The notes under the pieces were generated by a model that worked only from the letters and a program-made list of their open reading frames with translations, searched no databases and was not told where the DNA came from. Both the position numbers and the translations under genes were made by a program. From positions 516,041 through 580,040 of the forward strand of contig NZ_BAYX01000003.1 of assembly GCF_000696095.1 (NCBI RefSeq): 64,000 nucleotides of DNA, written 5' to 3'. Positions 7,782-17,372 of the stretch are shown here, piece after piece. This DNA comes from Rhizobium rhizogenes NBRC 13257. Its GTDB lineage: Bacteria; Pseudomonadota; Alphaproteobacteria; Rhizobiales; Rhizobiaceae. Every line of letters begins with the position of its first letter. Position 1 is the stretch's first letter.

Positions 7782-9460
7782 CCCCGCTCGTTCACGTCCG
7801 CAACCTTACTATCGCTTTCCCGGGGGCAGGGGAGGCGAATGTCGTGGTCCGAGCTCTCGACCTGACCATCCAGCGCGGGGAATCCGTGGCTCTGGTGGGT
7901 GAATCCGGTTCCGGCAAATCCGTGACCGCACGCTCGCTGGTCGGATTGAGCGGCCCCGGCGCGACGGTGAGCGCCGATATCTTCGACGTAGATGGCGAGA
8001 GTGTGCTTGAGTTTCGCGAACGGGACTGGCGGCGCCTTAGAGGGCACAAGGTCGGCTTCGTGCTGCAGGATGCGCTGGTGTCGCTGGATCCGCTACGCCG
8101 CATCTCGCAGCAATTGTCGGACGCGATTGGAAACCGTAGCCTGCTGCGGCGTCGCGAACTGCGGGACGACAGCGCGGCTTTGCTGCGCTCCGTCGGCATT
8201 GCGGACTCGGAGCGGCGCCTGCGGCAATATCCGCATCAGCTTTCCGGCGGATTGCGCCAGCGTGCCCTGATCGCGACTGCGATTGCCCGGCAGCCGGCCC
8301 TTGTGATCGCCGACGAGCCGACCACGGCGCTCGACGCGACTGTGCAGAAACAGATCCTCGACCTTCTGGCGGAGCGTCGGCGTGCCGGAAACACATTGCT
8401 GCTGATCAGCCATGACCTGGCAGTGGTCTCGCGGCTGGCGGACCGGGTATTGGTCATGCGCAATGGCGAGGTCGTGGAGGAAGGGCGCACGCAGGAAATC
8501 CTCTCCGCACCGCGTCATCCCTATACGCGCCAGTTGCTTGATGCGATCCCGTCCGCGCACTCTCGTGGCTACCGGCTGGCGCCCGCCAGCGACGACGCCG
8601 GCAAGCCGCAAGCAGAGGGCCTGACAAAGGTACCGGCGCAGGCAAAGGGTGCCGAGCGGCTGAGAATTCCTCTTCCCGCAAAGCAGATCGATGCGCGGCG
8701 AAGCATGCTTGTCGCCGAACACTTGTCGAAACGCTATGGCAGCGGTGCTTCGGCATCCCACGTTGTCAACGATGTTTCCTTCCGGTTGGCCGCAGGCGAA
8801 GCCCTCGGCATCGTCGGCGAATCCGGGTCGGGAAAGACGACCGTCGCGCGGATCATCCTCGGCCTCGTTGCCGCCGATGCCGGAAGGGTACTGATCGACG
8901 GGCGACCCTGGAGCGGGTTGACCGAAGCACAGCGTCGGGCTCAGCGCGCCGGTATCCAGCTGATCGCGCAGGATGCGCTGAGCTCTTTCGATCCGCGATA
9001 TACGGTGGAAAAGATCGTCGGCGAAAGCCTGGATTCGGTCGGCATTTTCGGTGCCGAGCGCAGGAAGAGGGTCATCGAAATTCTTGACGCGGTGCGCCTG
9101 GGAACCAACTTTCTCGGCCGCTACCCGCGCGAGCTTTCCGGCGGGCAACGGCAGAGGGTTGCGATTGCCCGCGCCTTTGCCCCACGCCCGAAATTGCTCG
9201 TCGCGGATGAGCCGGTCAGCGCGCTTGATGTTTCCATCCAGGCGCAGATCCTCGATCTGCTCGCCGAGCTTCAAGCCGTCTCCGGCACGTCGCTCTTGTT
9301 CATCTCGCACGATCTCGGCGTCGTTCATCATCTGACCGACCGTGTCGTCGTGATGAAAGAAGGGCGGATTGTTGAGACAGGAGATGTCGGCACGGTCTTC
9401 TCTGCGCCGCGGCACAGCTACACCCAGGCCCTCTTGGAGGCCATTCCCACCTTGGCGTGA
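7778..9460 (+). CDS. Fused dual ATP-binding protein of a peptide-type ABC importer (DppD-DppF fusion)
   Basis: A 560-residue cytoplasmic protein with two complete ATPase domains. Domain 1 has Walker [10 protein letters not shown], signature LSGGLRQRA and Walker [13 protein letters not shown]. Domain 2, starting near residue 310, has GESGSGKTT, LSGGQRQRV and LVADEPVSALDV. Both end with the HPYT/HSYT-type segment found in peptide importers. The fusion is like E. coli GsiA, the glutathione importer ATPase. The gene overlaps the upstream permease by four bases. The transporter thus has two binding proteins, two permeases and one fused ATPase. Confidence 0.92.
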   Translation: MTPLVHVRNLTIAFPGAGEANVVVRALDLTIQRGESVALVGESGSGKSVTARSLVGLSGPGATVSADIFDVDGESVLEFRERDWRRLRGHKVGFVLQDALVSLDPLRRISQQLSDAIGNRSLLRRRELRDDSAALLRSVGIADSERRLRQYPHQLSGGLRQRALIATAIARQPALVIADEPTTALDATVQKQILDLLAERRRAGNTLLLISHDLAVVSRLADRVLVMRNGEVVEEGRTQEILSAPRHPYTRQLLDAIPSAHSRGYRLAPASDDAGKPQAEGLTKVPAQAKGAERLRIPLPAKQIDARRSMLVAEHLSKRYGSGASASHVVNDVSFRLAAGEALGIVGESGSGKTTVARIILGLVAADAGRVLIDGRPWSGLTEAQRRAQRAGIQLIAQDALSSFDPRYTVEKIVGESLDSVGIFGAERRKRVIEILDAVRLGTNFLGRYPRELSGGQRQRVAIARAFAPRPKLLVADEPVSALDVSIQAQILDLLAELQAVSGTSLLFISHDLGVVHHLTDRVVVMKEGRIVETGDVGTVFSAPRHSYTQALLEAIPTLA

Positions 9461-9523
9461 ACTGCCTGGCCACAATTGGCCGTGAGCAGCTTGCGACATT
9501 GACGATCATCAAGGAACGTGACG

Positions 9524-10876
9524 ATGAGTGACAAGACGAAAAAGCGGCAGATCAGGCTCGGCGCCATCATCCAGGGCGCGTCCGGTAACATGTCCGCCTG
9601 GCGCCACAAGGATGCGGTTGCCGATGCCAGCATCAATTTCGACTATTGCAAGGCGCTCGCCAAAAAGGCGGAAGAGGGCAAGATCGATTTCCTGTTCATC
9701 GCCGACGGGCTCTACATCAATCACAAATCTATTCCGCATTTTCTCAACCGCTTTGAGCCGATCACCCTGTTGTCGGGTCTCGCCTCGACCACCTCGCACA
9801 TCGGCCTCGTCGGCACGCTTTCGACCTCCTACAGCGATCCCTTCACCGTCGCGCGTCAGTTCTCCAGCCTGGACCATCTGAGCGACGGTCGCGCCGGATG
9901 GAATGTGGTCACGTCGCCACTCGAAGGTTCGGCCAAGAATTTCTCCCGGGCAGAGCATCCCGAGCACGGCAAGCGCTATCACATCGCCACGGAATTCCTG
10001 CAGGTGACCAAGGGTCTTTGGGATTCCTGGGAGGACGATGCCTTCATTCGCGACAAGGAAACCGGTGTTTTCTTCGACCCGGACAAGCTGCATACCCTTC
10101 ATCATAAGGGCGAGTATTTCTCCGTCGAAGGCCCTTTGAATGTAGGCCGATCGCGACAGGGCCGGCCGATCTTGTTCCAGGCGGGTGCTTCGGAGGACGG
10201 CAAGAAGCTGGCCGCCGGTGAGGCCGACGCGATCTATACGCGGCAGGAGACAATCGAACTGGCCCGCGAATTCTACCTGGACGTCAAGCGGCAACTGGTA
10301 GAGAATGGCCGTAGCGAGGACGATCTGCTGCTTTTCCAGGGCATTAGCATCATCGTCGGCGACAGTGCCGAGGATGCCGAGCGCAAATACTGGGAAACGG
10401 CCGAACTGGTGACGATCGAAAATGCGCTCGATTATCTCGGTCGCTATTTCGAGCATCACGATTTCAAGCAATATCCGCTGGATGCGCCGTTCCCGGATAT
10501 CGGCGATCTCGGCCAGAACAGTTTCCGCAGCACGACCGACACCATCAAGAGTAACGCCCGCGAACGCGGCCTCACCTTGCGCCAGGTCGCCCTGCAGGCA
10601 GCAACGCCGCTTCCGAGCTTTATTGGTACTGCCGAGACGGTCGCCAAAGGATTGCAGCAATGGTTCGAGGCCGGCGCTACCGACGGCTTTATCGTCAGGG
10701 GTGGAACGCCGACCGCCTTCGACGATTTCGTCGACCAGGTGATCCCGATCCTGCAGGCGCGCGGTCTGTTTCGCCATGATTACGAAGGGGAAACCCTGCG
10801 CGGCCATCTCGGCTTGCCATTCCCGGTCAATCGCTATGCCGCAACCACGAATGAAGAACTCGCGCGCGCCAGCTAG
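9524..10876 (+). CDS. Flavin-dependent monooxygenase, NtaA/SnaA/DszA family (copy 1)
   Basis: A 450-residue LLM-class monooxygenase of the group that includes nitrilotriacetate (NtaA) and dibenzothiophene-sulfone (DszA) monooxygenases; members need FMNH2 supplied by a separate reductase. Signatures are RLGAIIQG, the FLFIADGLY strand, [13 protein letters not shown] near residue 126, and [13 protein letters not shown] near residue 220. The ATG at 9524 has AAGGAA at 9511-9516; the in-frame GTG at 9518 lies too close to that site. It is one of two adjacent but clearly diverged copies, which may attack different C-S or C-N bonds. Confidence 0.9.
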   Translation: MSDKTKKRQIRLGAIIQGASGNMSAWRHKDAVADASINFDYCKALAKKAEEGKIDFLFIADGLYINHKSIPHFLNRFEPITLLSGLASTTSHIGLVGTLSTSYSDPFTVARQFSSLDHLSDGRAGWNVVTSPLEGSAKNFSRAEHPEHGKRYHIATEFLQVTKGLWDSWEDDAFIRDKETGVFFDPDKLHTLHHKGEYFSVEGPLNVGRSRQGRPILFQAGASEDGKKLAAGEADAIYTRQETIELAREFYLDVKRQLVENGRSEDDLLLFQGISIIVGDSAEDAERKYWETAELVTIENALDYLGRYFEHHDFKQYPLDAPFPDIGDLGQNSFRSTTDTIKSNARERGLTLRQVALQAATPLPSFIGTAETVAKGLQQWFEAGATDGFIVRGGTPTAFDDFVDQVIPILQARGLFRHDYEGETLRGHLGLPFPVNRYAATTNEELARAS

Positions 10877-10921
10877 GCGCCGGCGAGAACCATGCGTTAT
10901 TGAGAATCCAGGAGTCCCTAC

Positions 10922-12259
10922 ATGACTATCGCTCATCCCCGCCGCTTGAAGACGCTGGTTGGCGCCGGCAATTTCGCCTTTGCGTCCAATGATGAGAGCC
11001 CGGTGGCCGGTGCGCGGCGGTCCGTCGAGCTTGCGCGCAAGGCGGAAGCGGAAAAGATAACCGGTCTGTTCACGGCCGACCTTCTCCATGCCGATCCGGA
11101 TGGTCTTTCCGGCACGACGGGGACGCAGGAGCCAATCGTGGCGCTGGCCGCGCTCAGTCAGGTGACATCGCATATCGGCCTGATCGCGACGGTATCGACC
11201 ACTTACCATCATCCCTATAACCTCGCGCGCCTGATCGGAACGCTGGATCATGCAAGCGGCGGACGGGCGGCGTGGAACGCGGTGACGTCTTCCGTCGGCG
11301 AGGAAAATTTCGGAGGCGACACACTGCCGGATCCGGCAAAGCGCTATGCGCGCGCTACCGAATTTATCGAAGTGGTCAATGCGCTTTTTGACGCCAATAG
11401 TCCGGAGACTGCATGGCGTGGTTCCAGCGGCTCGATCAGCGTTGATCCTTCCAAGCTGCATCGCATCGACTATCGCGGCGAGCACTTTCAGGTTCAAGGC
11501 CCGTTGAACGTCCCGCCACCGCCGCAGGGCCGCCCCGTGCTGTTTCAGGCGGGCCAGTCTACCGAGGGTGTGACACTCGGCGCCCGTTATGCCGAGGTGG
11601 TCTACACCTCGCAGCCGACACTTGAGGCGGCTATCGCCTTCGTCGGGGAGTTGAGACGGCAAGCGCGCGGCTTCGGTCGCGGTGCCGATCTGCCGTTGGT
11701 GATGAACTCCTTCCACTCCGTCATCGGCGAAAGCGAGGCCGACGTCGCGCGCCGCCTTCGGGAAAAACACGAAAAGATCGACTATCAGAAGGGCCGGCTG
11801 AAGCTTGCAGACATGCTGGGGGGCGATATCGACCTGTCGGACCTGCCGCTCGATCAGGCGTTACCCCAGAGCCTGCTGCCGGAGATCGACAGCGTTAACC
11901 GCCGGCGCGGCCGGGTCGAGATTTTTCGTCGTTATGTGCAACAGGGGCTCAGCCTTCGCGAGCTGATCATCCAGGCACAGGAAACCGGCCACTGGTCGGT
12001 CGCCGGCACCCCGGAGCAGCTTGCCGATGCCCTGGAAGAGCGCTTCTTGGCCGGCGTTCTCGACGTCATTTCGCTGCACGGGCTTGGCAACCCGGACCAG
12101 GAGGATCTGCTGCTGAATGGGCTCCTTCCTGAACTGCGCAAACGCTCGCTGCTGGACATGGACTATCTTGACGGTGACTTCCGTACCAACCTCGAACTAC
12201 CGAAACCGTGGATACTTCACGACAGGGAGGCGGTCGCTCGCCAAGTGAACGGTCGATAA
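10922..12259 (+). CDS. Flavin-dependent monooxygenase, NtaA/SnaA/DszA family (copy 2)
   Basis: A 445-residue second member of the NtaA-like group, last gene of the cluster. It shares the family blocks with the upstream enzyme: ITGLFTADLLH, SGGRAAWNAVTS near residue 115 and RPVLFQAGQSTEG near residue 201. Elsewhere it differs, so it is a paralogue rather than a recent copy. CAGGAG sits 8-10 bases before the ATG. No flavin reductase is encoded nearby, so FMNH2 would come from a gene elsewhere. A small hairpin follows before the convergent pilus operon. Confidence 0.9.
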   Translation: MTIAHPRRLKTLVGAGNFAFASNDESPVAGARRSVELARKAEAEKITGLFTADLLHADPDGLSGTTGTQEPIVALAALSQVTSHIGLIATVSTTYHHPYNLARLIGTLDHASGGRAAWNAVTSSVGEENFGGDTLPDPAKRYARATEFIEVVNALFDANSPETAWRGSSGSISVDPSKLHRIDYRGEHFQVQGPLNVPPPPQGRPVLFQAGQSTEGVTLGARYAEVVYTSQPTLEAAIAFVGELRRQARGFGRGADLPLVMNSFHSVIGESEADVARRLREKHEKIDYQKGRLKLADMLGGDIDLSDLPLDQALPQSLLPEIDSVNRRRGRVEIFRRYVQQGLSLRELIIQAQETGHWSVAGTPEQLADALEERFLAGVLDVISLHGLGNPDQEDLLLNGLLPELRKRSLLDMDYLDGDFRTNLELPKPWILHDREAVARQVNGR

Positions 12260-12262
12260 GCC

Positions 12263-12280
12263 GTTTCGACGCTGCGAAAC
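12263..12280. terminator. Hairpin between convergent transcripts
   Basis: GTTTCG and CGAAAC pair over a 6-base loop between the stop of the monooxygenase (+) and the stop of the spore-coat-U protein (-). The stem is short and the following TCTTTG is a weak T-run, so this is a tentative terminator. Confidence 0.3.
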
Positions 12281-12289
12281 CGTCTTTGA

Positions 12290-13237
12290 TCAATAGGTCA
12301 GCGTCACAACCACTGTATCGGTATAGGTTCCAGGCGTCGGCGTGGTCTGGGGAGGCACGCGGCCATAGACGGTCAAGACCTGGGCGGCGCCGGTTCCGGT
12401 TCCCGCCACCGTGCTGCCCGGCGTGGTCGCATCGCCCCAGGGCTGAGATCGGTTCGTATCCTTATAGAGCCCATAGGTCACGGTTTCCGCCGCCTTCGAC
12501 ATTTTGCGCGCCGTCGGCGCGGCATTCGCGAGGCCGCCGCCCAAGGAGATCGTATAGGTCGTTCCGGCTGTGCAGGTCGCTGTTACCGAGCCTGTGGCGT
12601 CGACATTGGCGCTCAGAACGCCCCTGGTACCGAAATCGACATTCCCCACGCTGACCAGACAATTGGGGGCAACATTGGCGTTAACGTTGAAGGACACGCC
12701 TGTCAGCGTTCCCGCGGGTGCATCGCAAGTGGTGTCGGCGCTGTAGCGATAAATGAAATAGGTGTCGGCTGTCGCAAAGGCCGAAAGATAAGGCCCTGGC
12801 GCCGCTGCGCCCTGGCTACCCAACACGGTCCCATAGAGGGTTGTGGAGCTATTGACGAACCCAAGCAGGTTCAGGTTCACGGCGTAAGCGGGTGGCTTGG
12901 CGGGGTAAGCCCAGTTATTCGACCCCCAGACGATGCTCCGGCCGGAATCGGAATAGAGCTGATAATTCAGGGTGTGGGTTCCATTCAGCATCTGACGCGC
13001 CGCCGCCGAAGACGCGCCGCCGCTGCCCGCGCCAATGCCGGGGCAAATCAGGATACGTCGCTGCGTGAGAAGATCTCCGGTGCAGCTGACGCTTATCGTT
13101 GCTGTCGAGTTGACGGGGCCGCCGGTCAGAGTGTCGACCGGACCGAAGCTCATGTCGGTGGCCGTGAAGCTGCAACTTTGCGAAAGACACAGGGAGGGCA
13201 ACAGCGAGAAAAGCAGGAAACCGATTGCGCGTAGCAT
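12290..13237 (-). CDS. Two-domain spore coat U (SCPU) protein, probable pilus tip adhesin
   Basis: A 315-residue secreted protein with an N-terminal signal peptide (MLRAIGFLLFSLLPSLCLSQ) and two SCPU-type beta-sandwich domains, about residues 21-165 and 180-315. The family name is historical; in Gram-negatives these are subunits of archaic chaperone-usher pili. The C-terminal strand pattern (TYTDTVVVTLTY) is the donor-type end shared with the single-domain subunit at 16380. Two-domain members at the operon end, such as CsuE of Acinetobacter, act as tip adhesins. AAGGATC precedes the ATG. It lies 15 bases after the usher. Confidence 0.85.
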   Translation of the reverse strand: MLRAIGFLLFSLLPSLCLSQSCSFTATDMSFGPVDTLTGGPVNSTATISVSCTGDLLTQRRILICPGIGAGSGGASSAAARQMLNGTHTLNYQLYSDSGRSIVWGSNNWAYPAKPPAYAVNLNLLGFVNSSTTLYGTVLGSQGAAAPGPYLSAFATADTYFIYRYSADTTCDAPAGTLTGVSFNVNANVAPNCLVSVGNVDFGTRGVLSANVDATGSVTATCTAGTTYTISLGGGLANAAPTARKMSKAAETVTYGLYKDTNRSQPWGDATTPGSTVAGTGTGAAQVLTVYGRVPPQTTPTPGTYTDTVVVTLTY

Positions 13238-13252
13238 TCCTTGATCCTTGGC

Positions 13253-15685
13253 TCACAAACATCTTACGTCATTGATGACGACCTGTTTGCCCGGTTGAGG
13301 CTTGTAGGGAAATTCGGCGTGGCATGTGCTGCCGTCCTGGAGCGAGATGTCGATTGCGTTTCGCGCGCCCAGGCCGCGGAGATAGACTTGGCCATCATAG
13401 CCGGTGACGAACTCTTCGCTCGTCCCTTGCAGTTTGCCGTTGAGGCCGGCTTGAAGAGGCACCCCGTTTTTATCGGTGATGGTGATCAGCGCGGCTTTCG
13501 GGGTTTCCGAGACGCCGAATTTTACAACGACGCCGCTACGGGCGGCGGGAACAACGACCTCCTTCGTCGCCGGCACGTCGGCATCGATGGGAAGGTTTTT
13601 CGGGTCGATGGATACGGTATTCGGCTCATAGGAATTGAGGTTCGGCACGAGAATGCGGCCGCTGTTGTTGGTTTTGCCGACCCGTCGGTTCTGCTGCTGG
13701 ACCTCGACGCCCGGCGTGCCGACATCGACAACGGCAAAGGCGTCATCGATACGGGTGGAGGTAAAGATGTCACCGCCGGCAACGGCAATGGCACCGTCCA
13801 TCTGGCCGGTGGCGCGGACATTCCCGTCATACTGCTGAACGCCGGCCTCGAAACGCGCGAAAGGCGCGCGATAGCTCATCGACGCTTGCCGGTTTGCGTC
13901 CTTACCTTCCGAGGTCCGCGCGCGCCAACCGATGCTGCCGTCTTCCGGCTGTTCCGACTTGGAGATATCGGCCACGACATTGAAACCGTCGGGGCCGCTT
14001 TCGATACCGGTGCTGGCGGAGATGTTGTTTCCGAATGGGATGGAAAGGCCGGCAAAAATTCCGAAACTCTTGCGGTCGTCGAGATCGGCGAAGGCCGTGG
14101 CGTAAAAGCTCGCCCGCTTGAAGGTCTGACTATAGGAGAGGCCCGCAATCTGGCTTTTCCGGCCATCGGCATTTTCAAATCTTGTGTAGGAAAGGTTGAG
14201 GCTGGATAGATCCAGTGGCGCGGGAACGCTTAAAGTGATCTGGTCGATGGCGCGGGGCACGCCGGCGCTGAGCACGGTGAACTGCCCGGAGCCGTTGGAC
14301 GTCGGCTCGGCCGTAACGGATGCTATGTCGTCGTAATTGTCGAAGGCGCGCTGCATGCGGGTGTAGATCGACCAGTCATTGTAGCTCATTTCCAGCGTGG
14401 CGTTGAACAATGCGCCTGAGCGGCTGCCGCTCGAGCTTCCGGCCACGGCGGCCGACGCGACACCCCAGGCACCGATCGGAAAGGCGGCGCCGATGCCGCC
14501 ATTGAGCAGGTTCGCCCCGCCCTCGAAATGGCTTTCCAAGGTCAGCCAGTCGGTCAATCCGTAGCGCGCCGTGGCGACGCCCATGATGCGGCCGTCATAA
14601 TCGCTGGATTCGATCCCGAAATTGCGGCGCGGAGCGCCGATCTCGACCGAGAAGTCGTACAGGCCCTGGCGCAGGAGCCGGTTTGACGAATAGAACGGCA
14701 GTGTAGCGGTTGTTTCGCGGCCGAGACTGTCGCGCAGCACGACGCGGGCCTCGCCGGCGCCGGAAAAGACCGGCAGGTTGGTGACCTGGTATGGGCCGGC
14801 TGGAACGTCGCCGGAATAGGACCTGACGTTCTGGGTGTAGATTTCGAGCGTGGAGGGAACCGCCGCCGTTCCCTCGAATGCGGGCAGGGGTTCCGTCACC
14901 AGATCGGATCGCAGCGCGAAATTGCGCTGCGCCTGGATGCCGCCGAAATAGACGGGGCGGGTCCATGAAAGACCTCCGGTGGTGAAGTCGCCCACGCGGT
15001 AGGTTATCAGCTTCTTGGGGTCGGAGTAGCTCCAGGTCGTGTTGAGCCTGGTTATGCCGTCAAGGCTGCCATCGGAATAGCCGGCTATGAACGATTGGCT
15101 CAGCGCGCCATAGGGGCTGAAGACGCGGGCATCGAATGAGCCGGAAATACCCTGAAACAGGCCGGCATCGCTGTCGCCCAGGCTATTGGAGCTGGCAAAG
15201 AGGGAGTAATTGAGCACACTTCCATAGCCGGACTGGGGTTCAGGGATGTCATTCCTCTGATTTTTCCCGATATTGATGATACGCGCCGCGCGGCCGCTAT
15301 TCGTCGTTGTCACATAGATCTGCTGGTTTTGCGCATCGACGCGGTAGGACAGGTCAGGCAGCTTGTCGAGCTCAATCAACTCGTCGTCGGCAGCGCCTGC
15401 CGGTGGCTTTATGCCGACTTCGCGAAGCTCTCCGGCGCTTGCCTTGAGCGAGCCGTCAGGCTGCTGCTTGAAGTTGCCAATCATCTTCATCGAAGCATCG
15501 TTGATGAACACCTCAAGAAAAAGATCCCGCGCATCGGCAGGCATGTCATCGGTATTGGCCGTTGCCGGCTCGTTTGGCACTTCTTGCGCGTGCAGCGCGG
15601 AGACGCAGAAAATGGAGCATGCTATGGCGATCCAGAGGCTAGCGCTTCGTGATTGCGATATTGGCATTGAACGGCCCAAGATCAC
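13253..15685 (-). CDS. Outer-membrane usher of an archaic chaperone-usher pilus
   Basis: An 810-residue FimD/PapC-superfamily usher that secretes and assembles pilus subunits. It has a signal sequence ending near ALHAQ, an N-terminal domain, a long beta-barrel region containing SYDGRIMGVATARYGLTDWL-like strands (about 330-360), and a Cys-containing C-terminal domain (STCHAEF...INDVRCL). Its size is normal for the archaic class. A GTG start at 15685 is supported by AAGG about 5 bases upstream; the ATG at 15667 is the alternative. With the GTG start it overlaps the chaperone gene by 47 bases, which implies tight coupling. Confidence 0.88.
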   Translation of the reverse strand: MILGRSMPISQSRSASLWIAIACSIFCVSALHAQEVPNEPATANTDDMPADARDLFLEVFINDASMKMIGNFKQQPDGSLKASAGELREVGIKPPAGAADDELIELDKLPDLSYRVDAQNQQIYVTTTNSGRAARIINIGKNQRNDIPEPQSGYGSVLNYSLFASSNSLGDSDAGLFQGISGSFDARVFSPYGALSQSFIAGYSDGSLDGITRLNTTWSYSDPKKLITYRVGDFTTGGLSWTRPVYFGGIQAQRNFALRSDLVTEPLPAFEGTAAVPSTLEIYTQNVRSYSGDVPAGPYQVTNLPVFSGAGEARVVLRDSLGRETTATLPFYSSNRLLRQGLYDFSVEIGAPRRNFGIESSDYDGRIMGVATARYGLTDWLTLESHFEGGANLLNGGIGAAFPIGAWGVASAAVAGSSSGSRSGALFNATLEMSYNDWSIYTRMQRAFDNYDDIASVTAEPTSNGSGQFTVLSAGVPRAIDQITLSVPAPLDLSSLNLSYTRFENADGRKSQIAGLSYSQTFKRASFYATAFADLDDRKSFGIFAGLSIPFGNNISASTGIESGPDGFNVVADISKSEQPEDGSIGWRARTSEGKDANRQASMSYRAPFARFEAGVQQYDGNVRATGQMDGAIAVAGGDIFTSTRIDDAFAVVDVGTPGVEVQQQNRRVGKTNNSGRILVPNLNSYEPNTVSIDPKNLPIDADVPATKEVVVPAARSGVVVKFGVSETPKAALITITDKNGVPLQAGLNGKLQGTSEEFVTGYDGQVYLRGLGARNAIDISLQDGSTCHAEFPYKPQPGKQVVINDVRCL

Positions 15686-16358
15686 TCTGGCCTTGTAAGG
15701 TTACTGCGGCGCCGGAAAGCGATTTTGCGCTCCCGATCGGCCATTGCATTGTTGTGTCGCCAAGGACGTAGCCGACGAGGCCGTTGCGACCGCCGATTTT
15801 CGTGGCTCCTTGCTTGAGGATGACGTTCGACAGGCGAAAGCGACTGGCGCCATTGTTCTTGCCGGTCAGGAAAAGGCTGTCGCCCTGCCGGCTCAGATTC
15901 CAGGAGACATCAGCCGCCCTGGCATCGGCATTCTTGAAGAAGACGGGGATGGAGTGGCGTACGATCAAGGTCACGGTGCCGGCCTTTGCGCGGGAAGGAT
16001 CCGGTAGCTCATCGACGATGACACGATAGGTCTCCTCAGTCCGTACCGGCGCCTTGGTCGTTCTGATCACCCTGACCGTATAGCCTGCGTTCGGCGCCAT
16101 CTTGGTCGCCGGCGGGCTGGCCACGACGTTCGTCGTCGGTTCCAGCTTTTCGACGCCGCCTGTCTGGCTCCACTTGAAGACACGCACCTGCACGTTGATG
16201 GGGTGATCGCCATCATTGGTCAGGTTGAGCACACCGGTGCTGTCAGGCGCGATGAGTTCGAGATTGGTGGGCGCCGCGCGCAGGGAGGCGGCGCTTGCAA
16301 GACAAGCATTCAAGAGAACAAGCGCCGTCGTGGCAAGGCATGTAAACATGCGTTGCAT
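15639..16358 (-). CDS. Periplasmic pilus chaperone (PapD-like)
   Basis: A 239-residue periplasmic chaperone that donates a beta-strand to pilus subunits and carries them to the usher. The signal peptide ends near CLASAAS. The first domain has the PapD-like pattern (VLNLTNDGDHPINVQVRVF, then AGYTVRVIR with the G1-type strand), and the second domain covers about residues 145-239. CCTCC on the plus strand at 16364-16368 gives a strong ribosome site for the ATG at 16358. It overlaps the usher gene at its 3' end. Confidence 0.87.
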   Translation of the reverse strand: MQRMFTCLATTALVLLNACLASAASLRAAPTNLELIAPDSTGVLNLTNDGDHPINVQVRVFKWSQTGGVEKLEPTTNVVASPPATKMAPNAGYTVRVIRTTKAPVRTEETYRVIVDELPDPSRAKAGTVTLIVRHSIPVFFKNADARAADVSWNLSRQGDSLFLTGKNNGASRFRLSNVILKQGATKIGGRNGLVGYVLGDTTMQWPIGSAKSLSGAAVTLQGQSDLGPFNANIAITKR

Positions 16359-16379
16359 AGCAACCTCCTAGCAATGAAT

Positions 16380-16877
16380 TCAGTAGGTGACGGTAATCGC
16401 CACTGTGTCTGTATAGGTGCCGGCAGCCGGTGTGGTTTGCGCCGGAACCCGTCCATAGACCGGGATATTCTGCACGTTGCCGTTGCCCGTGCCTGCTACC
16501 GTATCCGTTCCGACCGTCACGCCCCAGAGAAGGGTGTGTCCGCTGTCACGGTAGATGGAGTAATTGACCGTCGCCGCCCCCGGGCCGGTCATTTGGCGAA
16601 CGGCCGTGGTCGCGCTGGCGCCCGCACCGGCACTCAAGCCGACATTATAGGTTTGCCCCGTCGTGCATTGAACGCCGATGGAGCTGGTTTGGTCGTTCGT
16701 GGCATCGAGAACGCCCTTGGTGCCAAAATCGAGATCGCCGGCGCTCTGGACCTTGCATTCTGCCTGGATGACGATGCGAACCGTCATATTGCCGGACGCC
16801 GTGGCAGCCATGACGGGTGCTTCTGTGATGAAGATTGCAGCACCGACGAGTAAGGCACCGCGTAGTGCATTCAACAT
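16380..16877 (-). CDS. Spore coat U-type pilin, major subunit
   Basis: A 165-residue secreted single-domain SCPU protein, first gene of the pilus operon and likely the major subunit (CsuA/B-like). The start at 16877 is chosen because GGAGGGG lies about 8 bases upstream and the product begins with a clean signal peptide ending VMAA; a longer frame from 16904 lacks this. Two Cys residues (ECKVQ and VQCTTG) fit the family disulfide, and the C-terminal TYTDTVAITVTY closely matches the end of the tip protein at 12290. Promoter elements should lie in the AT-rich gap upstream. Confidence 0.86.
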   Translation of the reverse strand: MLNALRGALLVGAAIFITEAPVMAATASGNMTVRIVIQAECKVQSAGDLDFGTKGVLDATNDQTSSIGVQCTTGQTYNVGLSAGAGASATTAVRQMTGPGAATVNYSIYRDSGHTLLWGVTVGTDTVAGTGNGNVQNIPVYGRVPAQTTPAAGTYTDTVAITVTY

Positions 16878-17372
16878 ATGTAGTCCCCTCCGCAGCTTCC
16901 CCACGAACCTGCTAATATCCTAAATTAATCATATATGGATCGTGATGGCAACAAGGCAAAAAGACTTTGAGTTCTTTTCCCGGGAAATCGGAGATTTTCC
17001 GCAGTAAAATGATACTTACTGAAGAATTACCGGAATATATTCGGTTCGCTTTCGTGAAAAAGTTAACAAATTATAAACTATATTGTTGCGACTCGGCTGG
17101 AGCGGACACGGAGCCTCTTTGCTTCGGCTATTTGCCAATAGAAGACTGGACCGTCGTTCGCTCGGCAAACCGATTCGCATCTGTCGGGTTGAGCCCGGCC
17201 TGTTAGGACGGTTTGTCGTTCTTCTACATCTGATGTCAGAGCTTGAAAATCTTTTGCGGCCATATACCCGTGGGCTGGTCGTGATGCATTTTGATAATGT
17301 CGCAGAAAAGCACCGATGACGTCGCCGCTCGCGCTAATGTCTCGGCAAATCCAAAGTTCGGAGTCGCAAGCA
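16878..17372. other. 495-bp divergent intergenic region
   Basis: This gap lies between the pilus operon (-) and the FAD enzyme (+) and must hold both promoters. The part at 16905-17100 is markedly AT-rich for this replicon. Short open frames exist on both strands (for instance a plus-strand frame at 17009-17206 that would begin MILTEELPEY), but none has a good ribosome site or recognisable family. CGGAG at 17359-17363 is the ribosome site of the downstream gene. Confidence 0.5.

Noticed and set aside
9509..11770. A minus-strand open frame of more than 700 codons opposite the NtaA-type monooxygenases
   Set aside because: It is a mirror frame of high-GC codon use in two well-recognised plus-strand genes. 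It has no recognisable domain and spans an intergenic gap without a ribosome site.
12290..16877. Sporulation function suggested by the spore-coat-U name
   Set aside because: The genes sit with a chaperone and an usher, which is the Gram-negative archaic pilus set. No sporulation genes are present.
17009..17206. A short plus-strand frame beginning MILTEELPEY in the gap before the FAD gene
   Set aside because: There is no ribosome site, no known relative, and other frames on both strands look equally good.
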